Below, piece after piece: positions 26,220 through 34,802 of a stretch of DNA of 64,000 bases. The stretch is from Nitrosopumilus sp. LS_AOA (GTDB lineage Archaea > Thermoproteota > Nitrososphaeria > Nitrososphaerales > Nitrosopumilaceae): assembly GCA_001543015.1 (NCBI GenBank), contig LFLC01000025.1, positions 124,001-188,000 on the forward strand. The letters run 5' to 3'. A program made the translations under genes and the position numbers. The notes beneath the pieces were generated by a model. It was not told the DNA's origin and searched no databases. It saw only the letters and a list, made by a program, of their open reading frames with translations. The stretch's first letter is position 1, and each line of letters starts with the position of its first letter.

Positions 26220-27209
26220 ATGTTAATAGAAAAATCATCTCTAGCACCAAATTTTGAGATTTGTCGAATCTTAAATGGGATGTGGCAGGTAGCAGGTGGT
26301 CATGGCCAGATAGATACTGAATCAGCTATTGAAGATATGATATCATATCACAAAGATGGATTCACCACTTGGGACATGGCAGACATTTACGGCCCTGCAG
26401 AATCCCTAATTGGACAATTCAGAGAAAAACTAGGCTCAGAGGAATCATTCCAAGCACTAACAAAATTTGTCCCAAATCCTGGTCCAATGAGTAACAGTAT
26501 CGTTACTCACTATATCGAACAATCACTAAAGAAATTAAAAACTGACTGTATTGATTTATTGCAATTTCACTGGTGGGATTATTCCAATAAAAGTTACCTT
26601 GATGCACTACACCATTTATCAAAACTACAAAGTGAGAATAAAATCAAACATTTAGGATTAACAAATTTTGATACAGAACGAATAAAAATAATGCTTGAAA
26701 ATAATTTTACCATAATATCAAACCAAGTTCAATATTCAATTTTAGATAACAGACCAGAAAAAGTTATGACACCATTTTTTGCAAAACACAACATAAAGAT
26801 TTTAGCCTATGGTACATTACTTGGAGGATTTTTTTCTGAATCATATGTAGGATCTGATGAACCACACAGAGGAAATCTAACTACAGCTAGTCTGCAAAAA
26901 TACAAGAACATGATTGATGCATGGGGAGGATGGGAGTTATTCCAAGAATTACTATCAGAATTAAATGTGATAGCTAAAAAACACAATTGCAGTATAGCAA
27001 ATGTTGTAGTACGATTTATTTTAGACAAACCACAAGTTGCGGGAGTAATCATTGGTGCAAGACTTGGAATTACTAATCATAGAGAAGATAATGCCAAAGT
27101 ATTTGATGTGAAATTAGATTCAGAAGATATCAAACAAATTAATTCAGTCACTGGCAAATCAAATGACTTGTTTGATACCATTGGTGATTGTGGTGAAGAA
27201 TACAGATAG
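26220..27209 (+). CDS. aldo/keto reductase
   Basis: A 329-residue TIM-barrel NADPH-dependent oxidoreductase. FTTWDMADIYGPAESLIG near residues 44-60 holds the catalytic Asp and Tyr. The Lys region follows (ALTKFVPNPG near residue 80), then DLLQFHWWDY near residue 115 with the active-site His. The C-terminal nucleotide-binding segment GVIIGARLGITNH is intact. The substrate is unknown; family members reduce aldehydes and ketones. It is monocistronic by its surroundings. Confidence 0.88.
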   Translation: MLIEKSSLAPNFEICRILNGMWQVAGGHGQIDTESAIEDMISYHKDGFTTWDMADIYGPAESLIGQFREKLGSEESFQALTKFVPNPGPMSNSIVTHYIEQSLKKLKTDCIDLLQFHWWDYSNKSYLDALHHLSKLQSENKIKHLGLTNFDTERIKIMLENNFTIISNQVQYSILDNRPEKVMTPFFAKHNIKILAYGTLLGGFFSESYVGSDEPHRGNLTTASLQKYKNMIDAWGGWELFQELLSELNVIAKKHNCSIANVVVRFILDKPQVAGVIIGARLGITNHREDNAKVFDVKLDSEDIKQINSVTGKSNDLFDTIGDCGEEYR

Positions 27210-27365
27210 AAATTACATCAGATAGTAAATAATTTAAAGAAAATTCATATTTGAATAAAAACAAATTTTTCAATCTTTAATGATGTTTAAAATTTAGAGT
27301 ATTTTTAGACATTTTTTCAGTATTTCTACTAGCTACAATAAATCAAATAATTGCGAATGTAAAAC

Positions 27366-27452
27366 ATGTCAAAGAAAATAGAAGAAAAGGAGAAAGAAAA
27401 GGAGAAATTAAAAGAGAAAATGGCAAAAGGTGAGGTTTTAGCCTTTACATAA
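27366..27452 (+). CDS. possible 28-residue Lys/Glu-rich micro-protein
   Basis: A short ORF beginning MSKKIEEKEKEKEKL and ending AKGEVLAFT. It is a single amphipathic, highly charged helix with a short hydrophobic tail. It lies alone in the gap after the aldo/keto reductase. There is no strong promoter or ribosome site, and low-complexity A/G-rich DNA could produce such an ORF by chance. It is listed because its tail departs from the repeat composition. Confidence 0.3.
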   Translation: MSKKIEEKEKEKEKLKEKMAKGEVLAFT

Positions 27453-27476
27453 AATATAGATTATACACTAAATTCT

Positions 27477-28607
27477 CTAAACCACTAAAATTCCTCGCTC
27501 AATCATATATTCTATGCCTGAGAGAAATTCAGTATCTGAAACCATTCCATCTGCCCACCAGCCAGTTCTATTTTTAATCCATGAAGGAATTTTATTATCT
27601 GTACCATCAATTGGTGCCTGAATTGTTGAAACCACTAAGATTTTTTGCTCAATTAGATATTCAATTCCTGAAAGAAATTCTTCATCAGTAACTAGATCAT
27701 CAGCCCACCAAGCAGCATTGAGTTTTACCCATGAAGGAATAAATGATTCCCCAATAACAATAGAGTCATTTTGTGTTTCTTGAGATCCTAAACCATCATC
27801 ACCAATTATTCCAGGTTCACCAATTCCTGAACCACCAAGTGCAATAATTGCTGTTTCAAATCCCAATCCATTTTTCTCAATAATTCCAACATCATTAACA
27901 ATATTTTCAAACTCTATTGAAACATCATTCAAAGATTGTCTATTTAAAATATTTAATTGTGTTTGTTGCAATTTTAATTCTAGTTTATTTTTTTGTTCTG
28001 GTTCCATATCTTCAATAGTAGAAAGTACATGTTCTGCTCTCATTACAAATACATGACTATCTTCAAAGTCTACAATTTTAGATAATTCATCATTTGAATT
28101 CATTGCAAATTTGTATTGCATTTCTGATATTTCTAAAAGATCAGAAATAACATCCAATTTGAAAACAGAGTCATTTAATGTCTCCTTAGAAATTAATGCA
28201 ATTTTTGCGTCATTAAGTATTTTAATAATTTCATCTGTTTGCTTGTCAAAATAATCTAAATCAACATTAGGATCAGTGTGTTTTAAAATAAATAAACCAT
28301 ATTCTATCTTTTGATTTATTTGTGAATTACTTTTTGAATCTGCATGAAGATCATCATATAATTCTTCAGTTGGATGGGTTAAATGTAATGATGCAATTTC
28401 ATAATTTCCAGATACAATATTTTCTTTTGCTCCTATAATGTGTCCATTTGTTTGCTCAACTGCACTTACAAATTTTACTTGTTTTTCATAAGGTAATTCT
28501 GCTACAGCCACACTCACAGATGAAATCATCATAAATGCAACAATTGCAATGATGGTAAAATGATAGGAACTCAATGTAAAAACTGAGTTTTTATCTCTCA
28601 TTGCCAT
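27477..28607 (-). CDS. secreted protein with two C-terminal WWAD-type repeats
   Basis: 376 residues. A signal peptide is visible (basic start, hydrophobic residues about 14-36, SVAVA-E cleavage-like site). The middle is helical and acidic. The C-terminus carries two copies of a ~37-residue repeat: IPSWVKLNAAWWADDLVTD and IPSWIKNRTGWWADGMVSD, each followed by EFLSGIEYxIExxILVV. This repeat is common at the ends of thaumarchaeal extracytoplasmic proteins and may mediate surface interactions. The function is unknown. A TATA-like box lies about 28 bp upstream of the start. Confidence 0.8.
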   Translation of the reverse strand: MAMRDKNSVFTLSSYHFTIIAIVAFMMISSVSVAVAELPYEKQVKFVSAVEQTNGHIIGAKENIVSGNYEIASLHLTHPTEELYDDLHADSKSNSQINQKIEYGLFILKHTDPNVDLDYFDKQTDEIIKILNDAKIALISKETLNDSVFKLDVISDLLEISEMQYKFAMNSNDELSKIVDFEDSHVFVMRAEHVLSTIEDMEPEQKNKLELKLQQTQLNILNRQSLNDVSIEFENIVNDVGIIEKNGLGFETAIIALGGSGIGEPGIIGDDGLGSQETQNDSIVIGESFIPSWVKLNAAWWADDLVTDEEFLSGIEYLIEQKILVVSTIQAPIDGTDNKIPSWIKNRTGWWADGMVSDTEFLSGIEYMIERGILVV

Positions 28608-28800
28608 ATTTGGGAATTATGCTAACATACGATATAATATTACCTTAAGAATTATGAACATTCTTACAGTATTATGATAAGATTTGAAAATTTGTAAAAA
28701 ATGTGCTAAAAATTTCATATTAAAATAATATTTTCTCAAATCTGACATAAAATATGCAGATTTTAGGCATATTTTATCGACGGACATTAAGAACCTGTTA

Positions 28801-28858
28801 TTACCAATGGTTACCAATCATTACCAATGATATATATACTGGAGTGAGAACGTCTCAC
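28801..28858 (+). promoter_or_regulatory. composite promoter of the phasin-like gene
   Basis: TTACCAATGG, TTACCAATCA and TTACCAATGA follow each other with exact 10-bp spacing (28801-28830), so they face the same side of the helix. They run straight into TATATATA (about 28831-28838). Between TATA and the ATG at 28860 lies GTGAGA-ACG-TCTCAC (28844-28858), an inverted repeat at the expected start of a leaderless transcript. The layout suggests activator sites upstream and a repressor site at the start. Confidence 0.65.
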
Positions 28859-28859
28859 C

Positions 28860-29303
28860 ATGAGCACACAAACTCAAACAAAGAATACACAATCAAACAA
28901 TACACATTCAAACAATGTTTATTCAATGTACAAGCAAAATGTTCAAAAATACTTTGAAAATATCTCAAAAATCACCCCACAATATTTTCAAGCCATTACA
29001 CAATTGCAAGAAGAAGGTATGAAAACCTGTGAGAAAACAATCAATGCAACAGTATCAGTACAACAAGAATTTGCAAAAAAAGCAGGCATCACAACAGAAG
29101 TTCCAGATGCCGCAAAAACTGCAATCATTGATACAAACAAGCAAATTGTTCAAGCAAGTACACTAACTAATCAATTGACAAAAACTACAATTGATACTAC
29201 AGTACAAAATATCAAAACTTTTAGCGATAACATAAACGCATTTGCAGAATTGAATAAAAATATTATCCAATCATGGATAAACCCATTCACACTAAAAAAC
29301 TAG
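28860..29303 (+). CDS. phasin-like helical protein
   Basis: 147 residues, Gln/Thr/Asn-rich and without Cys. After a polar N-terminus (residues 1-25) there are long amphipathic helices: YFENISKITPQYFQAITQLQ, then EKTINATVSVQQEFAKKAG, then a second helical stretch to a SWINPF end. This resembles phasins that coat polyhydroxyalkanoate granules; thaumarchaea often encode PHA synthases, though none is in this window. The elaborate promoter implies tight control. Assignment is by overall pattern only. Confidence 0.5.
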   Translation: MSTQTQTKNTQSNNTHSNNVYSMYKQNVQKYFENISKITPQYFQAITQLQEEGMKTCEKTINATVSVQQEFAKKAGITTEVPDAAKTAIIDTNKQIVQASTLTNQLTKTTIDTTVQNIKTFSDNINAFAELNKNIIQSWINPFTLKN

Positions 29304-29357
29304 TGTGATTTATTTTTCTTTTTTTATTATCTCTTAGAAATTTTAGATTTGGAGAAA

Positions 29358-29579
29358 TTATTTCATTGATTCCCATTTTGCATCAATACCATTCCAAAGT
29401 GAACGCATAGGTGTTGGATCTTTTCCTATTTCTTCTGTAATTCTATTTTTTAACACAAAAAAGAAATTCTCTAATGTATCAATTCCTCCATCATCATACA
29501 GCTGTTGACCGATTTCTGTAATTTTTTTATGTTTTTCTGGTATTTTGTCAGACTCTGGATTTTGTAGACAAAAAGTCAT
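29358..29579 (-). CDS. small acidic protein of unknown function
   Basis: 73 residues, soluble and helical, with a single Cys near the start (MTFCLQNPES) and the C-terminal segment PTPMRSLWNGIDAKWESMK. There is no recognised domain. Codon use and composition look coding, and it lies alone between the phasin-like gene and a Cys-rich gene. Confidence 0.55.
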   Translation of the reverse strand: MTFCLQNPESDKIPEKHKKITEIGQQLYDDGGIDTLENFFFVLKNRITEEIGKDPTPMRSLWNGIDAKWESMK

Positions 29580-29724
29580 TAAATCTAATAGTTATTCTTC
29601 TAGCATAAAATCCATTAAATTTACAAAAATATAGCTAAATTTATGTTGTTTTATTTTCCAAATTATCTAAGTCTTTTTTTGTTACATACAAAACACTTTA
29701 GAATTATGATATAATCTATTTTTT

Positions 29725-29907
29725 ATGTTTGAAAAAGACAAACGTATAGAAGAATTAAGAATGAAAACTGGTAGAAGTAAACGTTGTCTTGATTGTAAAA
29801 AACATAGATGTATCATTTCGTCTTGTCAATGTGATTGTCATAGAGATTTTTCAGGAATAGAAAAACCCAAAATCTTTAGGCAAAATACTTCAAAAAGAGA
29901 ATACTGA
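29725..29907 (+). CDS. small basic Cys/His-rich protein
   Basis: 60 residues. After a charged start come CLDCKKHRC and CQCDCH, a dense set of six Cys and two His suggesting one zinc site or a compact knuckle; the rest is Lys/Arg-rich. A nucleic-acid-binding role is possible but not shown. A TATA-like GATATAAT lies about 12-20 bp before the ATG, so the true start may be ATG 29761. Confidence 0.55.
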   Translation: MFEKDKRIEELRMKTGRSKRCLDCKKHRCIISSCQCDCHRDFSGIEKPKIFRQNTSKREY

Positions 29908-29987
29908 ATTAAAATGTCGCAAGTATTATTAGCGATAAACAGGTTTTTGTGAAAATATTTAGAATTTCATAGTTTTTGAATTCTTTA

Positions 29988-30326
29988 CTAGAAAGATTTT
30001 GTGATTTTGTTTGCCATATCTTGGAAAAATTTAGCTTGTTTCATATCATTTAATTCATTTGAGTAAATATCAGCTAGTTGTTGTAGTGGATACGAATCAT
30101 TTGGTTTGAGTTTAGTTATTTTTTTCAAACATTCAATCTTTTTTGGAGAATCGGATATTTCCACATAACATCTATACAAATCAAGATAAAGATTTGAATT
30201 TTTAGGGGTGATTTTTAGTTGTTTTTCTAGATGTGAAATTTTCTCATGTGTTTTTTGTATCATAGAATGAGAAGGAGTGTTTTGTTTTAGTTCAATTCCT
30301 TTCCTGAGTTTCTCAAAAAATCCCAT
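29988..30326 (-). CDS. TPR-repeat protein
   Basis: 112 residues. At least two tetratricopeptide helices are visible: PKNSNLYLDLYRCYVEI and PNDSYPLQQLADIYSNE, each in the 34-residue TPR pattern, after a helical N-terminus. TPR domains bind other proteins; the partner is unknown. It lies 55 bases downstream of the DUF6659-like gene on the same strand. Confidence 0.65.
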   Translation of the reverse strand: MGFFEKLRKGIELKQNTPSHSMIQKTHEKISHLEKQLKITPKNSNLYLDLYRCYVEISDSPKKIECLKKITKLKPNDSYPLQQLADIYSNELNDMKQAKFFQDMANKITKSF

Positions 30327-30381
30327 ATCAGGATTTAATTATTTTATAATATAAAAAAACTAATACATGAATTATGAAAAA

Positions 30382-30789
30382 TTATTTTGAAATTCCCCAT
30401 GAATCCATGATTTTTCTTGCAGTATCATCAATTTCAACGTCCTTGTTGGCAGAAAGTAGCAAAACATAATCACCTATGATAAAACTCATCATAACAATTG
30501 TGCTTCTTCGTGATGCAGCATATTGTACAGGACCCAAGTTTTCATCAAAATCTTGTCTTGTTTTTACCCTTAGAACAGCTTCAATATTCATGATTTTTCT
30601 ATCCTCTAAATTTTTTAGTGGTTTTATACCCCGTCTAAAACCACCAGCAACTTGATTACCCATAGGATCAAGCAATCCCACATATCTTAATTCTGGAATA
30701 TTGTGTAACAATGTTTTACATTTTTTTTCAAAAAACCTATGTTGTTTGTATTTTTGAATTGATCTTTGTTTTTCTATTTGAATACTCAA
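30382..30789 (-). CDS. DUF6659-like thaumarchaeal protein, copy 1
   Basis: 135 residues. The core pattern is a helical start, LRYVGLLDPMGNQVAGG, a middle helix, and SFIIGDYVLLLSANKDVEID. That resembles a small roadblock/profilin-like sensor fold. A second family member is at 61686-62048 with the same order (FASVYDEWATCVGGG and GNDFLLLVSAEKDVDTN). The family is abundant in ammonia-oxidising archaea and has no known function. The start is TTG. Confidence 0.65.
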   Translation of the reverse strand: MSIQIEKQRSIQKYKQHRFFEKKCKTLLHNIPELRYVGLLDPMGNQVAGGFRRGIKPLKNLEDRKIMNIEAVLRVKTRQDFDENLGPVQYAASRRSTIVMMSFIIGDYVLLLSANKDVEIDDTARKIMDSWGISK

Positions 30790-30930
30790 TATCTATTCCC
30801 AATAAGTAATGTAAAAACAAGTCAATAAACTAGATTATTTTAAAATAAAAATTTGTTTATGAAATTAATAATTTTTGAACAAGTGTTTAAAATATTATGA
30901 TCTAAAATTAATGTTAGTTTCACGTATTGT

Positions 30931-31045
30931 ATTTTAGAAAGCTGATACAATATCCTATTGTCTAAATACATGGTGATTATTTACCAGTCTGAGCATACTA
31001 GCAGGGCTGTGTAAAGGTTATTCCCCGTTAGTCAGCTTTCAAAAT
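30931..31045 (+). ncRNA. candidate structured RNA 1
   Basis: Closed by GAAAGCTG (30937-30944) with CAGCTTTC (31033-31040), extended outward by ATTTT/AAAAT across one bulged A. Inside are hairpins ACAAT-loop-ATTGT (30947-30961), TGGTGA-TTAT-TTACCA (30971-30986), and ACTAGC/GTTAGT plus GGG/CCC (30997-31032). G+C is higher than in flanking DNA. TTTAAAATAT at about 30884 could be its TATA box. The strand is a guess; a 5' leader of the DUF72 gene is the alternative. Confidence 0.45.
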
Positions 31046-31092
31046 TTTCTACTAATTTCAAATTTAAAAATAGAGGTAATTTACATTTCATC

Positions 31093-31884
31093 ATGAATAT
31101 CAAAATAGGATGTACTGGTTGGAGTTATCAAGGATGGTCAGGAACATTTTATCCAAAGAATCTAAAGAGTTTAGATTGGTTAAAATATTATTCTCAGATT
31201 TTTGATATCACTGAAATCAATTCAACATTTTATAAAATTCCAAGTCAAGAAATGACTAGACGATGGAATATAGTAACTCCACGACATTTTAGATTTACAG
31301 CAAAATTTCCATCAATAATTACCCATGAAAAAAGGCTTGAAAATGTGAATTCAGAGGTGTTTGCATTTTTATCATCACTTTCTCCAATTTATGAGAAAAT
31401 TACAGCCCTGGTTTTACAATTACCACCATCACTGTCATTTGGAGAAGCCAAACCAAGATTAGAAAAACTATTTGAATTACTACCAGATGATTTTTTGTAT
31501 CCAATTGAGGGAAGACATGAATCATGGTTTTCAGATGAAGCAATAAAATTTCTTGAGGAAAAAAAATTCTGTCTTGTATGGAATGATATTGCAGGAGTAA
31601 ATAATCCGATGCCTGTAACTGCAAATTATCTTTACATCAGATTAATTGGAGACAGATCAATTCCTGATTCAGAGTTTGGTAAAGTTGTGAAAAACAAAGA
31701 TAGATTAATTTCAAGTTGGGCAAAAAAACTCAAAGAGATTCAAAATATACCACAAGCATTTCTAATGACAAACAATCACTATGAAGGGTTTGGCCCAGCT
31801 ACTGCAAATTCTTTAAGAATACAATTAGGAATGAGGGAACTTGTGTGGGATGAAAAAAAGCAAAAAACATTAGGAAATTTTTAG
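31093..31884 (+). CDS. DUF72 family protein
   Basis: A 263-residue TIM-barrel-like DUF72 protein. GCTGWSYQGWSGTFYP at the N-terminus, EINSTFYKIPS near residue 46, FTAKFP near residue 75 and the LVLQLPPSLSF segment near residue 103 are hallmarks. The family is widespread and uncharacterised. It lies about 50 bp downstream of candidate structured RNA 1 and converges with the DedA gene. Confidence 0.88.
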   Translation: MNIKIGCTGWSYQGWSGTFYPKNLKSLDWLKYYSQIFDITEINSTFYKIPSQEMTRRWNIVTPRHFRFTAKFPSIITHEKRLENVNSEVFAFLSSLSPIYEKITALVLQLPPSLSFGEAKPRLEKLFELLPDDFLYPIEGRHESWFSDEAIKFLEEKKFCLVWNDIAGVNNPMPVTANYLYIRLIGDRSIPDSEFGKVVKNKDRLISSWAKKLKEIQNIPQAFLMTNNHYEGFGPATANSLRIQLGMRELVWDEKKQKTLGNF

Positions 31885-31886
31885 AA

Positions 31887-32423
31887 TTATGTGGTTGATA
31901 CGGAAAGTCCAATTGCCTCACCAAAATAATATCCAGCCAAAATTGTTGCACTAGACCAAATTAGAGAACCTCCAAAGGTATACAAGATAAATTTTGGAAT
32001 TCTCATTTGTAGTAATCCAGCAGGAACTGAAATCATCTCCCTCATTACAGGTACCATTCTTCCCAAAAATACTGCCTTGTCCCCATATTTCTCAAACCAA
32101 ATTTCTACTCTCTTTAATTTTTTTTCTGATATTTTGAATAATTTTAGATATCGTAGTAAAACTACTCGACCAAGTTTTAGTGCAATAAAGTAAATTGCAG
32201 ATGTTCCAATTGTAGCCCCTAATGCTCCAAGAATGATCATTGGGATTATTCCAATTAGTGGAATTCCTTGTTGAAATGCCAAGAATCCAGCAGTTGGAAA
32301 TATTGCCAAAGTAGGGATTGGTGGAATAATAGTTTCAATTAATGCTGCTAGAAATATTCCCTCATAAAGATGCCCTCCAAGAAAATCTGAAAGCCAGACT
32401 AGAAGAGAATCAAATAGTTCCAT
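31887..32423 (-). CDS. DedA/SNARE-associated family membrane protein
   Basis: A 178-residue integral membrane protein. ETIIPPIPTLAIFPTAGFL near residue 27 is the re-entrant motif of DedA, and the FLGRMVPVMREMISVPAGL block near residue 118 carries the conserved Arg and Pro residues. DedA proteins are thought to act as lipid or ion transporters (membrane homeostasis); some scramble or flip phospholipids. It converges with the DUF72 gene three bases away. Confidence 0.9.
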   Translation of the reverse strand: MELFDSLLVWLSDFLGGHLYEGIFLAALIETIIPPIPTLAIFPTAGFLAFQQGIPLIGIIPMIILGALGATIGTSAIYFIALKLGRVVLLRYLKLFKISEKKLKRVEIWFEKYGDKAVFLGRMVPVMREMISVPAGLLQMRIPKFILYTFGGSLIWSSATILAGYYFGEAIGLSVSTT

Positions 32424-32501
32424 TTGCTTCTGCCAACTAAATTCCTACTAAATTACTTTACGAGTAAAATTACAGAGTCAAAATACGAATAATTCACAAA
32501 A

Positions 32502-32801
32502 TTAGCGTTTTCGTTCATAGAATTCAACAGGATTCTCAAATTGTCGGTTATAATCAACTTCTATCCAAAATTTTTGCTCATCAATCTCTTTTCCTTCTGA
32601 TAGCCATTCGTTTAGAATTTTTTGCATAAACATCTGTGTCGTATCATCAATTTGAGGTCTTTTTCCTGTCTCTTTTTCAATTCTATCTCGTTCTTCTTTG
32701 AATTTTTTTAGTATACCTTTAAGATTTTTTCCATTAATCTTTGCTGCTTTGTTTCTTTTTGCATTAGCAAGATCTTTTTTTAGATTAGAAATAATTCCCA
32801 C
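32502..32801 (-). CDS. conserved-looking basic protein of unknown function
   Basis: 99 residues. The N-terminal half is very Lys-rich and helical (LKKDLANAKRNKAAKINGKN); the C-terminal half has aromatic and acidic residues (QKFWIEVDYNRQFENPVEFY). There is no domain I recognise and no membrane segment. The start is GTG. Nucleic-acid binding is possible from the charge alone. Confidence 0.6.
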   Translation of the reverse strand: MGIISNLKKDLANAKRNKAAKINGKNLKGILKKFKEERDRIEKETGKRPQIDDTTQMFMQKILNEWLSEGKEIDEQKFWIEVDYNRQFENPVEFYERKR

Positions 32802-32882
32802 AATATTACTATGAATGCTTTTTTAAAAAAGATTTCAGAAATGAAAAGATCTGTTTTAAATAATTTAACGAGATAAAAAATT

Positions 32883-33248
32883 ATGCCAAGAGTGTCACAT
32901 TTTGATATTCCAGCAGATGATCCTGCAAGAGCACAAAAGTTCTACAAAAAAGTATTTGGTTGGAAATTTGAAAAGTGGGATGGACCAATGGATTATTGGA
33001 TGGCAACAACTGGAACAAAAGAACCAGGAATTAATGGTGGATTATCAAAAAGAATGCCAGGACAAATGGGAATGGTAAATACAATTGATGTTCCATCAGT
33101 AAATGAATTTACAAAAAAGATCATTAAAAACGGAGGACAGTTAATTGTTCCCAAAATGGCAATCCCTAAAATTGGGTGGTTTGCTCAATGTATGGATACC
33201 GAACTAAACGTATTTGGAATTATAGAAAAAGATGAAAAGGCTGAATGA
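32883..33248 (+). CDS. VOC-family glyoxalase-like protein
   Basis: 121 residues. MPRVSHFDIPADDPARAQKF shows the start of the vicinal-oxygen-chelate fold, then YKKVFGWKFEKWDGPMDYW, and the second half NTIDVPSVNEFTKKI ends in FGIIEKD. Relatives include small glyoxalase/bleomycin-resistance-like proteins and anthrone-like enzymes; the substrate cannot be predicted. A TTTAAATAATTTAA box lies about 26 bp upstream. Confidence 0.8.
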   Translation: MPRVSHFDIPADDPARAQKFYKKVFGWKFEKWDGPMDYWMATTGTKEPGINGGLSKRMPGQMGMVNTIDVPSVNEFTKKIIKNGGQLIVPKMAIPKIGWFAQCMDTELNVFGIIEKDEKAE

Positions 33249-33294
33249 TATTATTCAATAATACTTTCATATACTTTGAGGGAACATACAGATT

Positions 33295-34311
33295 ATGAAT
33301 AGTCTTTTAGATGATGTTAATGCATTATTAAAATTAAAACAAGGAGACCTTGGGCGACTAGAACACATCAAAACAACACTTGAATCAAGAAATGTGTTAT
33401 ACATTTCAGATACGAAATATCTTCGAGAATTAACTAGAGAATATCTTGAGGACCGCAAGGGCCAAAGATTAGAAAGATTCAACTCTTATGATTATCCCGA
33501 ATATACAAATCGATTAAAAATTCCTACATCTGAAGAAGAGAAAGAGGCTGAACAAATGGCTAAAAATTTGAAAGAAGTTGATGACACATCTGGAGATGGG
33601 AAAGAATCTAAACAATTGGCTAAAAAGTTGAAAGAATTTTGGACCAAAGAAGCTGAACAAATGGCTAAAAATTTGAAAGAATCTGGAGAGATATCTGGAG
33701 AGATATCGGAATATGTAAAAAAACCAACACCAGAAATATTAGATTCAAATAAAAATTATTTTTGTGGTAATTGCGGTAACACGATTAAAAATGAAAATTT
33801 TTGTGTTAAATGTGGTTCTTCACTACACATAGTAGAGAAAGAAGAAAAACAATATGATGTCAGATTCAGAAAAAATCAACCTCAAGAAAATAGTACTAAA
33901 AATGAAGCGAGAATAAGTGTTAGTACATTAGTAATTGTAATTTTATTTGGTGTAATCATTGTTGGAGGTATTGCTATGGGAGTAAAGATTTTAGGAGAAA
34001 ATGAAATTCAAATTGATAGTGTAATTGAAGCTACACCAGTAATAGTTACCATACCTACAATTAATTCAGAATCTGATTCTAAATGTGGTGAAGGACTTGT
34101 ACTTGATAAAGTAAGTAATCAATGTGTGTTAGAAGGAAGTAAAATTGCTGATGAAACTCATTCTAAATGTGGTGAAGGACTTGTACTTGATAAAGTAAGT
34201 AATCAATGTGTGTTAGAAGGAAGTAAAATTGCTGATGAAACTCATTCTAAATGTGGTGAAGGACTTGTACTTGATAAAGTAAGTAATCAATGTGTGTTAG
34301 AAGGAAGTTGA
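33295..34311 (+). CDS. zinc-ribbon membrane protein with tandem Cys repeats
   Basis: 338 residues. A cytosolic N-terminal part (1-135) has a repeated KEAEQMAKNLKE helix. A zinc ribbon follows (FCGNCGNTIKNENFCVKCGSS near residues 155-177) and one TM helix (about 207-228). The outer segment is built from a 28-residue repeat present 2.75 times (residues 262-338), each with CGEGLVLDKVSNQCV. The repeats are identical at DNA level (84-bp unit, 34078-34308). The stop codon overlaps the archease TTG. Function unknown. Confidence 0.72.
   Translation: MNSLLDDVNALLKLKQGDLGRLEHIKTTLESRNVLYISDTKYLRELTREYLEDRKGQRLERFNSYDYPEYTNRLKIPTSEEEKEAEQMAKNLKEVDDTSGDGKESKQLAKKLKEFWTKEAEQMAKNLKESGEISGEISEYVKKPTPEILDSNKNYFCGNCGNTIKNENFCVKCGSSLHIVEKEEKQYDVRFRKNQPQENSTKNEARISVSTLVIVILFGVIIVGGIAMGVKILGENEIQIDSVIEATPVIVTIPTINSESDSKCGEGLVLDKVSNQCVLEGSKIADETHSKCGEGLVLDKVSNQCVLEGSKIADETHSKCGEGLVLDKVSNQCVLEGS
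34078..34308 (+). repeat. 84-bp perfect tandem repeat, 2.75 copies
   Basis: Copies run 34078-34161, 34162-34245 and a partial 34246-34308. All compared bases match, including third codon positions, which points to recent expansion or continued homogenisation. The array encodes the extracellular Cys repeats and ends exactly at the start codon of the archease gene. Confidence 0.95.
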
Positions 34312-34724
34312 GTTACAAATTTTTAGATCATGCAACTGATGCAATAATTGAGGTTACTGCAAAAGACCTCAAAGAGGCATTTTCAGTTACAGCTGATGCA
34401 GTAATTAATCTAACACTTGATCAAGAAAAAGTGGAGGAAAAGGGGAAAAAGGAATTTTCAGCACAAGGAAAAGATCTGAATTATCTTCTTTTTAGCTGGC
34501 TTGAAGAAATTCCATTTGTTCTAATTACTGAAGGATTTGCAATTAGAAGAATAGAATTTGAGATCATAGAAAAAAATGGGTATAAAATCAATGCAATAGC
34601 ATATGGTGAACCATTAGATTTACACAAACATAACTTCAAAGTCGAAATCAAAGCACCCACGTTTTATGATATGGAAATCAGGCAAAATGATGGTGTTTAC
34701 ATGAGATTTTTGCTTGATTTGTGA
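34308..34724 (+). CDS. archease (RtcB RNA-ligase activator)
   Basis: 138 residues matching the archease family: KFLDHATDAIIEVTAKDL at the start (the Asp-His pair binds metal), a central FSWLEEIPFVLITE segment and the C-terminal KAPTFYDMEIRQNDGV block with the conserved Asp. Archease helps the tRNA ligase RtcB undergo repeated guanylylation. The TTG start at 34308 overlaps the previous stop as TTGA, with GAAGGAAG just upstream. An earlier in-frame ATG (34290) lies within the repeat array. Confidence 0.87.
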   Translation: MSYKFLDHATDAIIEVTAKDLKEAFSVTADAVINLTLDQEKVEEKGKKEFSAQGKDLNYLLFSWLEEIPFVLITEGFAIRRIEFEIIEKNGYKINAIAYGEPLDLHKHNFKVEIKAPTFYDMEIRQNDGVYMRFLLDL

Positions 34725-34802
34725 ATTTTGTGAAATTTTCTTTGCCATAAACAAGAAGAAATTATACGTGTTTTTTAAAAGTGAATTCTAAAATTCATTA
34801 CT

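Noticed and set aside
28617-28817. 66-codon minus-strand ORF covering the phasin-like promoter
   Set aside because: It reads through the TATA box and TTACCAAT repeats, and its protein has no coherent pattern.
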